Below the pieces are notes generated by a model. It saw only the letters and a list, made by a program, of their open reading frames with translations. It did not search any database and was not told where the DNA came from. A DNA stretch of 64,000 nucleotides from Helichrysum umbraculigerum (Eukaryota > Streptophyta > Magnoliopsida > Asterales > Asteraceae): assembly GCA_949592205.1 (NCBI GenBank), contig CATIUR010000003.1:168133759-168197758 (forward strand). Reading direction: 5' to 3'. The stretch's first letter is position 1. Each line of letters starts with the position of its first letter. Position numbers and translations under genes: made by a program. Of this stretch, positions 35,907 to 47,568 are shown one piece after another.

Positions 35907-36326
35907 CATTAAACTATAAAAAAAATAACCTAAGTTTGCGTAACATTAGTAATTAAGTGTGAAATTCATATTATATTTCATATTTATCATTTTGATTGAT
36001 TGATTGATTTTGAAATAGGACAAATTTTTGAGATATATCAAAATGGAAAGGTTGACAAATAAATTGGATCGGATGAAATATTTTTTTAGACTAATATAAC
36101 CAAATTTAGATAGATAATATTAACATTACCTGTGTTATCCTCGTACCTAAATTATTCATTCATTGTTGCACTTCAACCACTTAACTAACATTACCACTTA
36201 CGAAATCCAAATTATGCATTCATTGTTGCACTTCAACCACTTAACTAACATTACCACTTACCAAATCTGAAATGAAACGTAAAACTTGATTAACAACGAT
36301 TTTTAATTGTTTGATTAACTGAAGTA
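35872..36326. repeat. TA microsatellite, MITE-like sequence and duplicated 3' flank of the UGT
   Basis: (TA)n at 35872-35904. At 35985-36100 lies a Stowaway-like remnant (gacaaataaattgga..). A roughly 61-bp unit (attcattgttgcacttcaacc...) is then tandemly repeated at about 36147-36207 and 36208-36268. The block 35990-36270 is present again in direct orientation at 61735-62010, on the other side of the UGT fragments. Confidence 0.6.
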
Positions 36327-36953
36327 TTAGATTACGTGTTTCAACTTTGAAGCCAATTGATCAAAGGTTTTGGTAGAAGACCCATCTTTACTAACAGCAT
36401 ATGCAGCTGCATCTTTAAGATTCAAGATCCGACTCCGAAGCACTTTCCCTTCTTCCCCTTCCAGTAAATTATTCACAACTCTTGCGATTTCCATACGACC
36501 CACGATACCATTTTCATCAACGGTTGGCCTAAAGGCCACTTTCAAACCGTCGATTAAATGTATTGCATTCATCTTTTGCTCAGCATAAAGTGGCCAAGCG
36601 ATAACCGGCACACCATGGACTACAGTCTCGAGAATTGAGTTCCAACCACAATGAGTCAAGAAGCCGCCCGTTGAACCATGGCTCAGAATTTGGGCTTGTG
36701 GGGCCCAGGAAGGAAGCACAAACCCTTTACCGTTGGTTCTTTCCAAGAACCCTTTTGGTAAAAATCCTAAAGGGTTTCCATGACTATAAGAGTCAAAGAA
36801 TGTGGCGCTTGGTTGATCATTCGGGCTTCTAACAACCCATATGAACCTTTGTTCACTTACCTCTAAACCCATGGCTAACTCATTGAGTTGATTAGAAGAA
36901 AGGGTTCCACCACTCCCAAAAGATATATACAACACAGAACCACATGGCTGATC
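36327..36953 (-). pseudogene. UDP-glycosyltransferase (UGT72-like), C-terminal part of a split gene
   Basis: About 208 codons of the sugar-donor half, ending at a normal stop. They include SVLYISFGSGGTLSSNQLNE, the PSPG box beginning WAPQAQILSHGSTGGFLTHC and continuing GWNSILETVVHGVPVIAWPLYAEQ, and a normal C-terminus. Family 1 UGTs transfer glucose from UDP-glucose to small acceptors; UGT72 members act on phenolics and monolignols. The coding sequence is cut at ...WLDD|QPCGS by solo LTR F, with TGATC duplicated at 36949-36953 and 61548-61552. The preceding piece lies at 61553-61720. The reading frame at the 5' side of this piece runs into LTR sequence and is not real UGT. Confidence 0.9.
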
Positions 36954-37005
36954 TATAACACCCCTTAATTTACAAGCCATTATTATAATGATTTCAGTTC
37001 GGAAG

Positions 37006-39004
37006 TATAACACCCCTCATTCTATATATCAATATTATATGATTTTACTCGGAAGCGTATATTAAAACATACTTTACTATTATACATAGTGAAAATGTAC
37101 ATAACTTTTTCAAAATATGATACACCACATATGTTAAATTTATCAAAACATTCTACACATATTATACAAACGAGGTATTATATAATTCCAAACTTAGTTT
37201 ATAACAAAACTATATCAGAGTTCACAGAGCAGTCAAACATCCCCTGCCAAAGGCATCAACTTCCTGTCCACCCACATATCTATTCATAACCTGCAGGAAG
37301 TAAATGAGGGATTAGCACGAAGCTAAGTGAATGAAATTGTCACACACAAATCAACTTAGCATAACTATGAGTTTACATCAAATAACCGTAAACACTCAAT
37401 ATTTCAATGAGGATCGGTGGCTCTTGGGATACCATAATACCCGGGGATTCCCCAAGAACACTTATCGTACATATCCGTATGGCCATAACGGACGAGACCG
37501 ATAACTATTGGTTATTAAACTCATACACAGGTTTCAAACACAACAAATGAATCAAAACCTGTGTAAATCACATAATAACCAAAAAAGTCCAACTACACGT
37601 TGACCTCAATAATTTGATACACAGAGGTCCACATATCACGTAGATTAATTCAATAATTAAGACTAAACAGTCTAATAATCACATCCACGTTTACTTGTTG
37701 TAACCAAACAGTTACAACCAAATCAAAAGGTGAGTTCCAAATCCACTCACCGATACCTCTGCAGATTCCACACTCAGCAGTCTTATATCACTGAGTCTTT
37801 GGAGTATCTGAAATACCACAAAACACACAAGTTAGTAACTTGTTCCATAATCATCATTCTAGCATATTTATTAAATCAGTTAATCCCTGAAGTCTAGACA
37901 AACAAAAGTTCAATCAGAAATAAAATCTGAAAATCCCGAAATGACGTTTTAAAACTGAAAAATGCCATTTTCGACCCCTAGATGACCCCGAATGGCCAAA
38001 AACTGCCTAGGCTATAGTATATAGCTTTAATCATTGGGCCGTTTCCGAGTGGACATGCGAATTTCAGCTCAATCCGAGTTAATGGAAAATTTGTAAATTT
38101 TTTTAGTCACTAAAGGTGTTAGGAACACTTATGCACTTTTGAAATTTGCAAAAACGAAAACTTTAAAAATTCTCGGTTCGCAGTGATCTCGACTCGCAGG
38201 TCAACTCGGTTCGCGAAAACTCGACTCGCAAAGAAGTAACTCGACTCGCGGAGTCATCTCGACTCGCGGAGTCATCTCGACTCGCGGAGTCATCTCGACT
38301 CGCGGAGTCATCTCGACTCGCGGCTCAGCTCGCCTCGTTGGACGAACTGGGTTTCGAGGATTTCGCTGCTGTTACTGATTTTCGAACCAAAACTCACCAA
38401 AACTTCAAAAAACTCATTTCTATGGTTTCTAACACTTCAAGTGACATCTAAAATCGTTTTACAACATCAAGTAACAACAAACTACTCTTAAATTCACTCA
38501 ATCACCAAATAACCTATAAAACCCATTTATAAACTCAAGAATTACTCACTTTTGATGATAAAGAAGAAAGATTAAGATGATATAGAGGTGATGTAGTAAT
38601 CAGAATCACAAAGTGAAGGTTTTTATATGATGATAACAAATTCGATTTGAAAGCTTATGATTTTGATTTGATGCTTATGAGTTCTCAAAGAAAATGAAAT
38701 GAGAATTTTAAGATAAACTCAAAATATAGGTCGGCCTCCTAACCGACTTTGTATGTCCAATTGCTTTAATTTTATACCCGTCCTAAATCTATTGTCTGGA
38801 ACCTAAAAACCATTTGCGAGAAAATTATTTTATTTTACCGTTAACTATAGTAAATTAAAACAACCAATAATTTACTATCCACCATAAGTCCTGAGACATA
38901 TTTACTTAAGTTTCACAGTAAAACAAATAATATCAGGTAATTCCTAAAACAATTAATTAATCAATTATATAAAGAATTACCAGGCCACTGGAGAGGATGT
39001 TACA
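37006..39004 (-). repeat. 3' LTR of element A
   Basis: TGTAACATCC...GGGGTGTTATA on the minus strand. Contains the CGACTCGCGGAGTCATCT 18-bp array at 38243-38315 and the TTAGC-N5-GCTAA hairpin at 37312-37326. The 66-aa plus-strand frame here is non-coding LTR sequence. Confidence 0.93.
38243..38315. repeat. Dyad array in LTR A (18-bp period)
   Basis: GACTCGCGGAGTC (5-bp stems, 3-nt centre) repeats exactly four times at an 18-bp period, with half-sites on both sides (about 38190-38330). The second copy is at 44994-45066 in the other LTR. GC-rich against an AT-rich LTR. Confidence 0.9.
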
Positions 39005-39016
39005 AATCTCCCCTCC

Positions 39017-42000
39017 TTAAGGAGATTTCGTCCCCGAAATCTCAACATGAATAAACAATCCAGGATATCTGGATTTCATAGTCTCCTCAGTTTCCCAAGT
39101 TAAGTTAGAACCTAAACTGTGTTTCCATTTCACTAATACCATAGGTATCTGTTTCTTTCTAAGTTTAGTAACTTTTCTATCAAGAATTTCAATAGGTTCT
39201 TCAACTAATTTCTGGTTCTGATCGACTTTCAAGTCTTTCAAAGGGAGAATCTGCGACTGATCTTCAACGTTACATTTTCTCAAATAACAGACGTTGAACG
39301 TGCTATGAATACCAGCAAGTTCTGAAGGAAGATCAAGCATAACCGACTGATCATTGACAACTTGACTGATTCTGAAGGGACCAATGTATCTAGGAGCTAA
39401 TTTACCTCTTTTTCCAAATCGAATAACTCCTTTCCAAGGTGAAACTTTCAAGTAAACCAATTCACCTTCAACAAAAGTAACAGGTCGACGTTTAGGATCA
39501 GCATATTGTTTCTGTCTATCTCTGGCAGCTTTCAATTTCTCACGTGCAATTGCTACTTTATCCGCTGTTATCTGAATAATGTCAGGCCCAGCAAACTGTT
39601 TCTCTCCAGCTTCTAACCAACATATAGGTGTTCTGCAACGACGCCCATATAACATCTCATATGGAGGCATGCCAATACTGGAATGATAGGAATTATTATA
39701 AGCAAATTCCACCAACGGTAAATGAGAATCCCAAGAACCGCCATACTCAATAACACAAGCTCGAAGCATATCCTCGAGTGTCTGAATCGTCCTCTCAGAT
39801 TGGCCATCAGTTTGAGGATGATACGCTGTACTAAGATTCACACGTGTACCCAACTCTTGCTGTAAACTCCGCCAGAAGTGAGAAATAAACCGAGAATCTC
39901 TGTCTGACACTATCGACAATGGAATACCATGACGGGAAACAATCTCATTAACATACAACTGGGCAAGCTTACTCAGCGATGCAGTTTCACTAGTAGCCAG
40001 AAAATGAGCACTTTTCGTCAATCTGTCTACGATAACCCAAATCATATCATTTCCTCGAAATGTACGCGGAAGTTTAGTCACAAAATCCATAGTCAGGTGT
40101 TCCCACTTCCATTCTGGAATTTTCAACTGTTTCAATGACCCGTACGGTTTCTGGTGTTCAGCTTTGACCTGAGCACAAATATGACAAGCACTAACAAACT
40201 GTGCAATATCGGTTTTCATCGTAGGCCACCAATACAAAGGTTTCAAATCATTATACATTCGAGTACTGCCTGGATGAACAGATAATCTAGACTTATGGGC
40301 TTCAATCAAAATCACATCCCGAATACCACCAATAAGAGGAATCCACACTCGAGACTGAAAAGTCTTTAATCCTCTAGAATCATCAAGTAACAACTCTTTT
40401 CTTTTCAACATAATTTCAGACTTCAAATTATGATCCCATAAAGCTTCCAACTGTGCAGCTTTAATTTTATCCACTAAATCTGAGGAAACATCAACTTTCA
40501 AATAATATACTCGGTCAGAGGGACCTTTTCGGCTCAAAGCATCAGCAACCACATTTGCTTTTCCTGGATGGTAACGTATTTCACAATCATAATCTTTGAT
40601 TAACTCTAACCATCTTCTCTGACGCATGTTCAATTCTTTCTGAGTAAACATGTACTGAAGACTCTTATGATCTGTACAAATAATACATCTCGTACCATAA
40701 AGATAATGTCTCCAGATTTTCAGTGCAAACACAACAGCTGCTAACTCTAAATCGTGAGTAGGGTAATTTCTTTCATGCTGTTTCAACTGCCGAGAAGCAT
40801 AGGCAATAACTCTATCTCTTTGCATAAGAACACCACCCAAACCAGCATAAGATGCATCACAGTAAACAATAAAATCATCAGAGCCATCTGGTAATGCCAA
40901 TACAGGTGCCTGACAAAGTAACTGTTTCAAGGTCTGAAAAGCTATCTCCTGTGACTCATCCCACTGGAATTTAACATCTTTACGTGTCAATTTGGTTAAC
41001 GGACCAGCAATATTTGAAAAGTCTTTAATGAATTTTCGATAATATCCAGCTAGCCCAAGAAAACTTTTGATTTCAGAAGGATTCTTTGGAACATTCCAAT
41101 TCATAACAGCTTCAATTTTAGCAGGATCAACTTTGACACCATCATTACAGATAATATGACCCAGAAACTGTACCTCCCGAATCCAGAATTCACATTTAGA
41201 AAATTTAGCATACAAATGTTCTCTTTTCAATGTTTCCAACACTATTCTCAAATGCATTTCATGTTCTGATTCAGATCTAGAATATACCAGAATGTCATCG
41301 ATAAACACAATAACAAACTTATCGAGAAAAGGCCGACAAACACGGTTCATCAAATCCATAAAAACTGCTGGAGCATTTGTCAAACCAAAAGGCATAACCA
41401 GGAATTCAAAATGACCATACCTGGTACGAAAAGCAGTTTTAGGAATATCATGTTCACGAACGCGAACTTGATGATAACCCGACCTCAAATCAATTTTAGA
41501 ATAAAACGAAGATCCTTGCAACTGATCAAACAAATCGTCTATTCGAGGAAGAGGATATTTATTCTTTACTGTTCGTTTATTCAGTTCCCTATAATCAATA
41601 CACATTCGAAAAGACCCATCCTTCTTTTTCACAAACAAAACTGGTGCACCCCAAGGAGAAGAACTAGGTCTAATGAATCCTTTATCCAATAACTCCTGTA
41701 TCTGATTCATCATTTCACGTATTTCAGAAGGAGCTAATCTATAGGGAGCTTTGGCTACAGGCGACGAGCCAGGAACAAGATCAATCTGATATTCAACTTC
41801 CCTAACCGGTGGTAAACCAGGTAATTCATCGGGAAACACTTCCGGATATTCAGAAACAACCGGAACATCAGACATGGATTTCTTTTCTAATTTCACATCA
41901 ATAACATAAGCTAGATAAGACTCACAACCTTTAAACAAAGATTTCCTAGCTTTCATCATACTTATCAGAGGAATATTCCCACTATCCCGTTCTCCTCGAG

Positions 42001-43597
42001 CCACGACATATGACTCTTCAGAAATTGGGATTCTTATCAACTTTCTATGGCAATCTATACTTGCTTTAAACTGACTCAACCAATCCATGCCAATAATCAC
42101 ATCAAAACTAGGAATTGGCATCAACAGGAACGAAATTGGAAAAGTCTGGCCATCTATCACAATATTAGCTCCAGTCACCGAGGTGGTAACAAGAACTAAC
42201 TTGCCACTAACAATCTCTACTTCTAAGGGCTTAGTTATCACAGTAGGGATCAGTTTCAACTTATCACAGAAACACACAGATATAAAAGAGCAATTCGCTC
42301 CAGAATCAAATAACACACGTGCTGGTACAGAGTTTATAAGAAAAGTACCAGTGATAACATCCTCTGTGTGCACAGCCTCATCGACTGTCATCTGAAAGGC
42401 CCTACTAGTAGCTGGCGGATGATTCTTCCGCTTTTGACCGGAAGATGCCGAACTCCCGACCGAAACCGAACCCTGTCTCCTTGCCTCCGGACATTCCCCA
42501 ACTCTATGACCTTCTTTCTTACAATTCCAACACACAAAGTTCGGATACTTGCAGTTCTTAAATTCATGACCAAGTTCACCACATTTAACACATTTATTTG
42601 TCTGAATAGTACACGGACCATTATGTTTAGACCTACAAGAACTACACCAGTTGGAACTACCAGAAGAACCACTTCTATTACCAGATTTTTGACCTTGACG
42701 ATTACTCTGCCACCTTTGCTTTCCTTTTCCAGAAGATTCATTTCTGGATTTCTGATCAGATCTATCTTTAGCTGGGAAACCTTGAGCTCTCATATCACTG
42801 TCAACAGAACGTGCAAGGTTAAAAGCCTGAGATAAAGTACCAGCTAACCTCACTGTGGTGCGATAATTCGGAGGCAAGGCATCAACAAACTGCTCAATTC
42901 TGGTTTTCTCATTAGGGACCCATTCTTGAACAAATCTCAGCTTCTCAGAAAACTGAGATATCAACTCATCAATTGTCATTTTATCAGTCAAGTGTAGATT
43001 CACAAACTCCCTTCTAATGCGAGCCATATCAAAATCCGAACAATATTGTTTACAAACTTCATTACGAAATTCAGCCCATTGAATAGATTCTTTTTGTTGA
43101 TGAGTGAAATGACCAGTGATCGAATCCCACCAAACCATGGCTTCATCTTTCAAACATTGCACTGCATAGGAAACTTTAGATTCTTCTTCACAATGTGTAA
43201 CATCAAATTTCCTTTCCATGTCCCTCAACCAGTTTAAAGTCACAGACGGATTTGTACTACCATGAAACTCTGGTGGTTTACTTGACATAAACGTTTTGAA
43301 AGAACACAATTTGCTTGACAGAGGTGGTGGAACAGTACCAAAAATCGGTAATTGCTGCTGAAACTGTTGATGAGATGATTCAGCTTCCTTCTGTCGGCGA
43401 TAATCTCTAAGTCTAATTACTTCATCTTCTAACTGAAAAAGATAATCATCTCTATTCGATTCTTCATGAACAGGAATGGAAGCACCCTCATTATCATGTC
43501 TCTCATTATGAGTATCTGAAGGATGAACATTGATCCTGGAGGCATTATTAGGGTTGGTGGTCGGTTGCTCGTTATCTGCCATATCTGTATTCAACAC
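39017..43597 (-). CDS. Gag-Pol polyprotein of gypsy element A, 1526 aa, intact
   Basis: Order as in chromoviruses. The gag capsid region is about 85-270 (WLRDMERKFDV, MVWWDSI). Two CCHC knuckles are at 336-349 and 356-369 (CVKCGELGHEFKNC, CWNCKKEGHRVGEC). The aspartic protease has DSG at 431-433. The reverse transcriptase has VIVFIDDILVYS with FIDD at 765-768. RNase H starts at VYCDASYAGLGGVL. The integrase has the HHCC finger (HPGSTRMYNDL ... CHIC) and a DDE core (MDFVTKLP, SDRDSRF, YHPQTDGQSERT). A chromodomain-like tail ends the protein (VLVKWKHS..NLTWETEETM). The Met at residue 6 (MADNEQ) is the likelier start because it aligns with element D. Tekay/Del-type by layout and LTR size, which is an inference. 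No frameshift or stop. Confidence 0.95.
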   Translation of the reverse strand: MLNTDMADNEQPTTNPNNASRINVHPSDTHNERHDNEGASIPVHEESNRDDYLFQLEDEVIRLRDYRRQKEAESSHQQFQQQLPIFGTVPPPLSSKLCSFKTFMSSKPPEFHGSTNPSVTLNWLRDMERKFDVTHCEEESKVSYAVQCLKDEAMVWWDSITGHFTHQQKESIQWAEFRNEVCKQYCSDFDMARIRREFVNLHLTDKMTIDELISQFSEKLRFVQEWVPNEKTRIEQFVDALPPNYRTTVRLAGTLSQAFNLARSVDSDMRAQGFPAKDRSDQKSRNESSGKGKQRWQSNRQGQKSGNRSGSSGSSNWCSSCRSKHNGPCTIQTNKCVKCGELGHEFKNCKYPNFVCWNCKKEGHRVGECPEARRQGSVSVGSSASSGQKRKNHPPATSRAFQMTVDEAVHTEDVITGTFLINSVPARVLFDSGANCSFISVCFCDKLKLIPTVITKPLEVEIVSGKLVLVTTSVTGANIVIDGQTFPISFLLMPIPSFDVIIGMDWLSQFKASIDCHRKLIRIPISEESYVVARGERDSGNIPLISMMKARKSLFKGCESYLAYVIDVKLEKKSMSDVPVVSEYPEVFPDELPGLPPVREVEYQIDLVPGSSPVAKAPYRLAPSEIREMMNQIQELLDKGFIRPSSSPWGAPVLFVKKKDGSFRMCIDYRELNKRTVKNKYPLPRIDDLFDQLQGSSFYSKIDLRSGYHQVRVREHDIPKTAFRTRYGHFEFLVMPFGLTNAPAVFMDLMNRVCRPFLDKFVIVFIDDILVYSRSESEHEMHLRIVLETLKREHLYAKFSKCEFWIREVQFLGHIICNDGVKVDPAKIEAVMNWNVPKNPSEIKSFLGLAGYYRKFIKDFSNIAGPLTKLTRKDVKFQWDESQEIAFQTLKQLLCQAPVLALPDGSDDFIVYCDASYAGLGGVLMQRDRVIAYASRQLKQHERNYPTHDLELAAVVFALKIWRHYLYGTRCIICTDHKSLQYMFTQKELNMRQRRWLELIKDYDCEIRYHPGKANVVADALSRKGPSDRVYYLKVDVSSDLVDKIKAAQLEALWDHNLKSEIMLKRKELLLDDSRGLKTFQSRVWIPLIGGIRDVILIEAHKSRLSVHPGSTRMYNDLKPLYWWPTMKTDIAQFVSACHICAQVKAEHQKPYGSLKQLKIPEWKWEHLTMDFVTKLPRTFRGNDMIWVIVDRLTKSAHFLATSETASLSKLAQLYVNEIVSRHGIPLSIVSDRDSRFISHFWRSLQQELGTRVNLSTAYHPQTDGQSERTIQTLEDMLRACVIEYGGSWDSHLPLVEFAYNNSYHSSIGMPPYEMLYGRRCRTPICWLEAGEKQFAGPDIIQITADKVAIAREKLKAARDRQKQYADPKRRPVTFVEGELVYLKVSPWKGVIRFGKRGKLAPRYIGPFRISQVVNDQSVMLDLPSELAGIHSTFNVCYLRKCNVEDQSQILPLKDLKVDQNQKLVEEPIEILDRKVTKLRKKQIPMVLVKWKHSLGSNLTWETEETMKSRYPGLFIHVEISGTKSP

Positions 43598-43756
43598 AAC
43601 ACTTGAAACTCGTTAATCGTTAGTACCTATCTATTAACAGATTCACAACCAATGCTAAATCCCATACCCAAGAATGTTTGACATAACATGATCCAGATTT
43701 GGGATTGAACACTTTACAATGTTCAATTCACCCAAATCTATGCTCTGATACCAACT

Positions 43757-45755
43757 TATAACACCCCTCATTCTATATATCAATATTATATGATTTTACT
43801 CGGAAGCGTATATTAAAACATACTTTACTATTATACATAGTGAAAATGTACATAACTTTTTCAAAATATGATACACCACATATGTTAAATTTATCAAAAC
43901 ATTCTACACATATTATACAAACGAGGTATTATATAATTCCAAACTTAGTTTATAACAAAACTATATCAGAGTTCACAGAGCAGTCAAACATCCCCTGCCA
44001 AAGGCATCAACTTCCTGTCCACCCACATATCTATTCATAACCTGCAGGAAGTAAATGAGGGATTAGCACGAAGCTAAGTGAATGAAATTGTCACACACAA
44101 ATCAACTTAGCATAACTATGAGTTTACATCAAATAACCGTAAACACTCAATATTTCAATGAGGATCGGTGGCTCTTGGGATACCATAATACCCGGGGATT
44201 CCCCAAGAACACTTATCGTACATATCCGTATGGCCATAACGGACGAGACCGATAACTATTGGTTATTAAACTCATACACAGGTTTCAAACACAACAAATG
44301 AATCAAAACCTGTGTAAATCACATAATAACCAAAAAAGTCCAACTACACGTTGACCTCAATAATTTGATACACAGAGGTCCACATATCACGTAGATTAAT
44401 TCAATAATTAAGACTAAACAGTCTAATAATCACATCCACGTTTACTTGTTGTAACCAAACAGTTACAACCAAATCAAAAGGTGAGTTCCAAATCCACTCA
44501 CCGATACCTCTGCAGATTCCACACTCAGCAGTCTTATATCACTGAGTCTTTGGAGTATCTGAAATACCACAAAACACACAAGTTAGTAACTTGTTCCATA
44601 ATCATCATTCTAGCATATTTATTAAATCAGTTAATCCCTGAAGTCTAGACAAACAAAAGTTCAATCAGAAATAAAATCTGAAAATCCCGAAATGACGTTT
44701 TAAAACTGAAAAATGCCATTTTCGACCCCTAGATGACCCCGAATGGCCAAAAACTGCCTAGGCTATAGTATATAGCTTTAATCATTGGGCCGTTTCCGAG
44801 TGGACATGCGAATTTCAGCTCAATCCGAGTTAATGGAAAATTTGTAAATTTTTTTAGTCACTAAAGGTGTTAGGAACACTTATGCACTTTTGAAATTTGC
44901 AAAAACGAAAACTTTAAAAATTCTCGGTTCGCAGTGATCTCGACTCGCAGGTCAACTCGGTTCGCGAAAACTCGACTCGCAAAGAAGTAACTCGACTCGC
45001 GGAGTCATCTCGACTCGCGGAGTCATCTCGACTCGCGGAGTCATCTCGACTCGCGGAGTCATCTCGACTCGCGGCTCAGCTCGCCTCGTTGGACGAACTG
45101 GGTTTCGAGGATTTCGCTGCTGTTACTGATTTTCGAACCAAAACTCACCAAAACTTCAAAAAACTCATTTCTATGGTTTCTAACACTTCAAGTGACATCT
45201 AAAATCGTTTTACAACATCAAGTAACAACAAACTACTCTTAAATTCACTCAATCACCAAATAACCTATAAAACCCATTTATAAACTCAAGAATTACTCAC
45301 TTTTGATGATAAAGAAGAAAGATTAAGATGATATAGAGGTGATGTAGTAATCAGAATCACAAAGTGAAGGTTTTTATATGATGATAACAAATTCGATTTG
45401 AAAGCTTATGATTTTGATTTGATGCTTATGAGTTCTCAAAGAAAATGAAATGAGAATTTTAAGATAAACTCAAAATATAGGTCGGCCTCCTAACCGACTT
45501 TGTATGTCCAATTGCTTTAATTTTATACCCGTCCTAAATCTATTGTCTGGAACCTAAAAACCATTTGCGAGAAAATTATTTTATTTTACCGTTAACTATA
45601 GTAAATTAAAACAACCAATAATTTACTATCCACCATAAGTCCTGAGACATATTTACTTAAGTTTCACAGTAAAACAAATAATATCAGGTAATTCCTAAAA
45701 CAATTAATTAATCAATTATATAAAGAATTACCAGGCCACTGGAGAGGATGTTACA
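43757..45755 (-). repeat. 5' LTR of element A
   Basis: Same length (1999 bp) and sequence as the 37006-39004 copy wherever compared. Promoter for the element on the minus strand. The dyad array is at 44994-45066. Confidence 0.93.
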
Positions 45756-47058
45756 GGAAGCGTAGATTTCAATCATACATCATAATTATACATTACTTAA
45801 AATGTACATAAACTTTTTCCACATACAATATACAACAGTTTTGTTTCTTTCAAACCAAATTACTACGACATGGGTGTTATATAATTCTAAACATGTCATA
45901 AATTATCAAAATGACATCAGAGTGATTTGACTGCCAAACATTCCATCATTTCCAAGAACTTCCTGCCCAGCCCAATATGTCCCATCAATAATAACCTGCA
46001 GGAAGGACTGTGGTGAGGTTAGCATAACGCTAAGTGAGTGAAACTATAATCAACAGCCCAACTTAGCATAACAACTTTGTTTACAATAAATAATCGTAAA
46101 CAAAACATCACAGTAAATCAATGGTTCTTGGGGAAACCTTCAGCCAAGAACACACAATCAATATCACATAATATCAATGAGATAACATCTCAATATAATG
46201 AGGACCGGTGGTTCTTTGTAACATCCCCAAATCGGGCTTAGGAGAAACAGGTATTTTCCTTAATTTTTATATGCAATTTAAATTGTGATATGCGTTTGAT
46301 TTAAAAGTTAATAGATAAATAGCCTCAGGAAATATTGTGATTAGTGAAATATTAATTGTTTTAAATAAATTTAGGTGACGGTAAAATAAAATAATTTTCT
46401 CGCGTCTGAAAATGAGGTTCCAGACAATAGGTCAAAAAGAGGTATTATATTATACTGTGAGATAAAAGAGGCGGTGTAATAAAAGTTGGGGAGGCCGACC
46501 TATTTTCTTAATTTTCATTCCTTTGCTAGTTTCCTAAACATTAAATCAAGAACTAACCTAAAACCCTCAAATTCTTAAGAGCTTACAAGTTAATTGAAGA
46601 ATTGGAGTTGAATCCTTGGGCATATCATCATCTTAATCATCTTCTTACCATTTATTTGTAAGTAAATTCCTTGTTCATCCTAAAATGATGAAATTAGGTT
46701 AAGTTGCTTATTAGTTGAAATTGAGCTTGAATGATTGAATTGCTTGTTAAATGATGATTGTATGACCTTTGTAAGCATGAAATAAACTGATTTCATAAAA
46801 GAAATCTTGCTAGTTCATGAGTTCTTGGGGTTTGAGTATGATTAAGTTAGGTTATATGTGATTGAATGATTTGTGATGATTTGATGATTGAAAATATGTT
46901 ATAAGATGTAAATAGGTGTTATGGTAGCTAAATATTGGTAAAAATTCGAGTCTATAACTCAGTTTGGTCGATTTTGTGAATTGAGGTTCGTAAGTGATAT
47001 GTGCAGGAAATGGTTAAGTGCAGGTCTGGAAGAACAGTGGAATCCGACGGATTCCTTA

Positions 47059-47439
47059 TGTAACACCCCCCTCCATCACCCGCAGGGCCAAGGAGGAATG
47101 TTAATATAAGCCATTGGGCCAGGTCTGCAGCCCAATGCACCCCAACCTATCTCCTGAACATCTCAGGTAGGTTGTTGGATTCGAACATGAATCCCTTTAA
47201 TACTAAGTCTTACCACTTAGTATCACCAATTGAGCTGCAGCTCAATTGGTGATACTAAGTGGTAAGACTTAGTATTAAAGGGATTCGTGTTCGAATCCAA
47301 CAACCTACCTGAGATGTTCAGGAGATAGGTTGGGGTGCATTGGGCTGCAGACCTGGCCCAGTGGGTTTATATTAACATTGCTCCTCAGGCCCAGCTGTGG
47401 ACCGCGTGAGCCCAGTGGGCTCAGGGGGAGGGTGTTACA
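47059..47439. mobile_element. Palindromic tRNA-like foldback element P1, 381 bp
   Basis: Begins TGTAACACCC and ends GGGTGTTACA. Two arms of about 190 bp are inverted copies meeting at GAGCTGCAGCTC (about 47231-47242). Each arm, read outward, has a Pol III A-box-like AGCTCAATTGGTGATA and a B-box-like GTTCGAATCC about 50 nt later, i.e. a tRNA-derived SINE-like head, then shared tail sequence (ttgggctgcagacctggccca). Its ends mimic LTR ends. Its left flank CCTTA pairs with the flank right of LTR E. Confidence 0.7.
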
Positions 47440-47568
47440 TAAAAAGTGCACTTTTTATGTAACACCCTCCCCCAAAGCCCATCCGCAGATGCAAGCCCAG
47501 GAAGGAATGTTAATATAAGCCATTGGGCCAGGTCTGCAGCCCAATGCACCCCAACCCATCTGGTATAG

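Larger units (their letters stand above)
37006..45755 (-). mobile_element. Complete Ty3/gypsy chromovirus 'A', 8750 bp
   Basis: Full-length LTR retrotransposon in minus orientation with target duplication GGAAG (37001-37005 and 45756-45760). LTRs are 37006-39004 and 43757-45755, both 1999 bp with a constant 6751-bp offset. The stretches I compared show no differences. PBS 43742-43753 (minus strand TGGTATCAGAGC, initiator tRNA-Met type) is 3 nt from the 5' LTR. A purine-rich tract (AAGGAGGGGAGATT) abuts the 3' LTR at 39005-39018. One gag-pol frame. All parts are intact, so it may be autonomous. Confidence 0.93.

Noticed and set aside
36327..37013. The 228-aa minus-strand frame taken as a complete short glycosyltransferase
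   Set aside because: Its first ~20 residues are LTR sequence; the true upstream UGT codons are 24.6 kb away at 61553-61720, so it is a split pseudogene.
38190..38330. Regular 18-bp repeat with dyad considered as a CRISPR-like array
   Set aside because: Plant nuclear LTR sequence present in both LTRs, no unique spacers between repeats and no cas genes.
37089..44040. Identical 66-aa frames at 37089-37289 and 43840-44040
   Set aside because: They are the same LTR sequence twice (LTRs of element A), antisense to the element, so not a duplicated gene.
47180..47300. tRNA gene within the palindromic element
   Set aside because: Has A- and B-box-like motifs but no foldable acceptor stem or anticodon arm that I could build; better read as a SINE-like tRNA relic.
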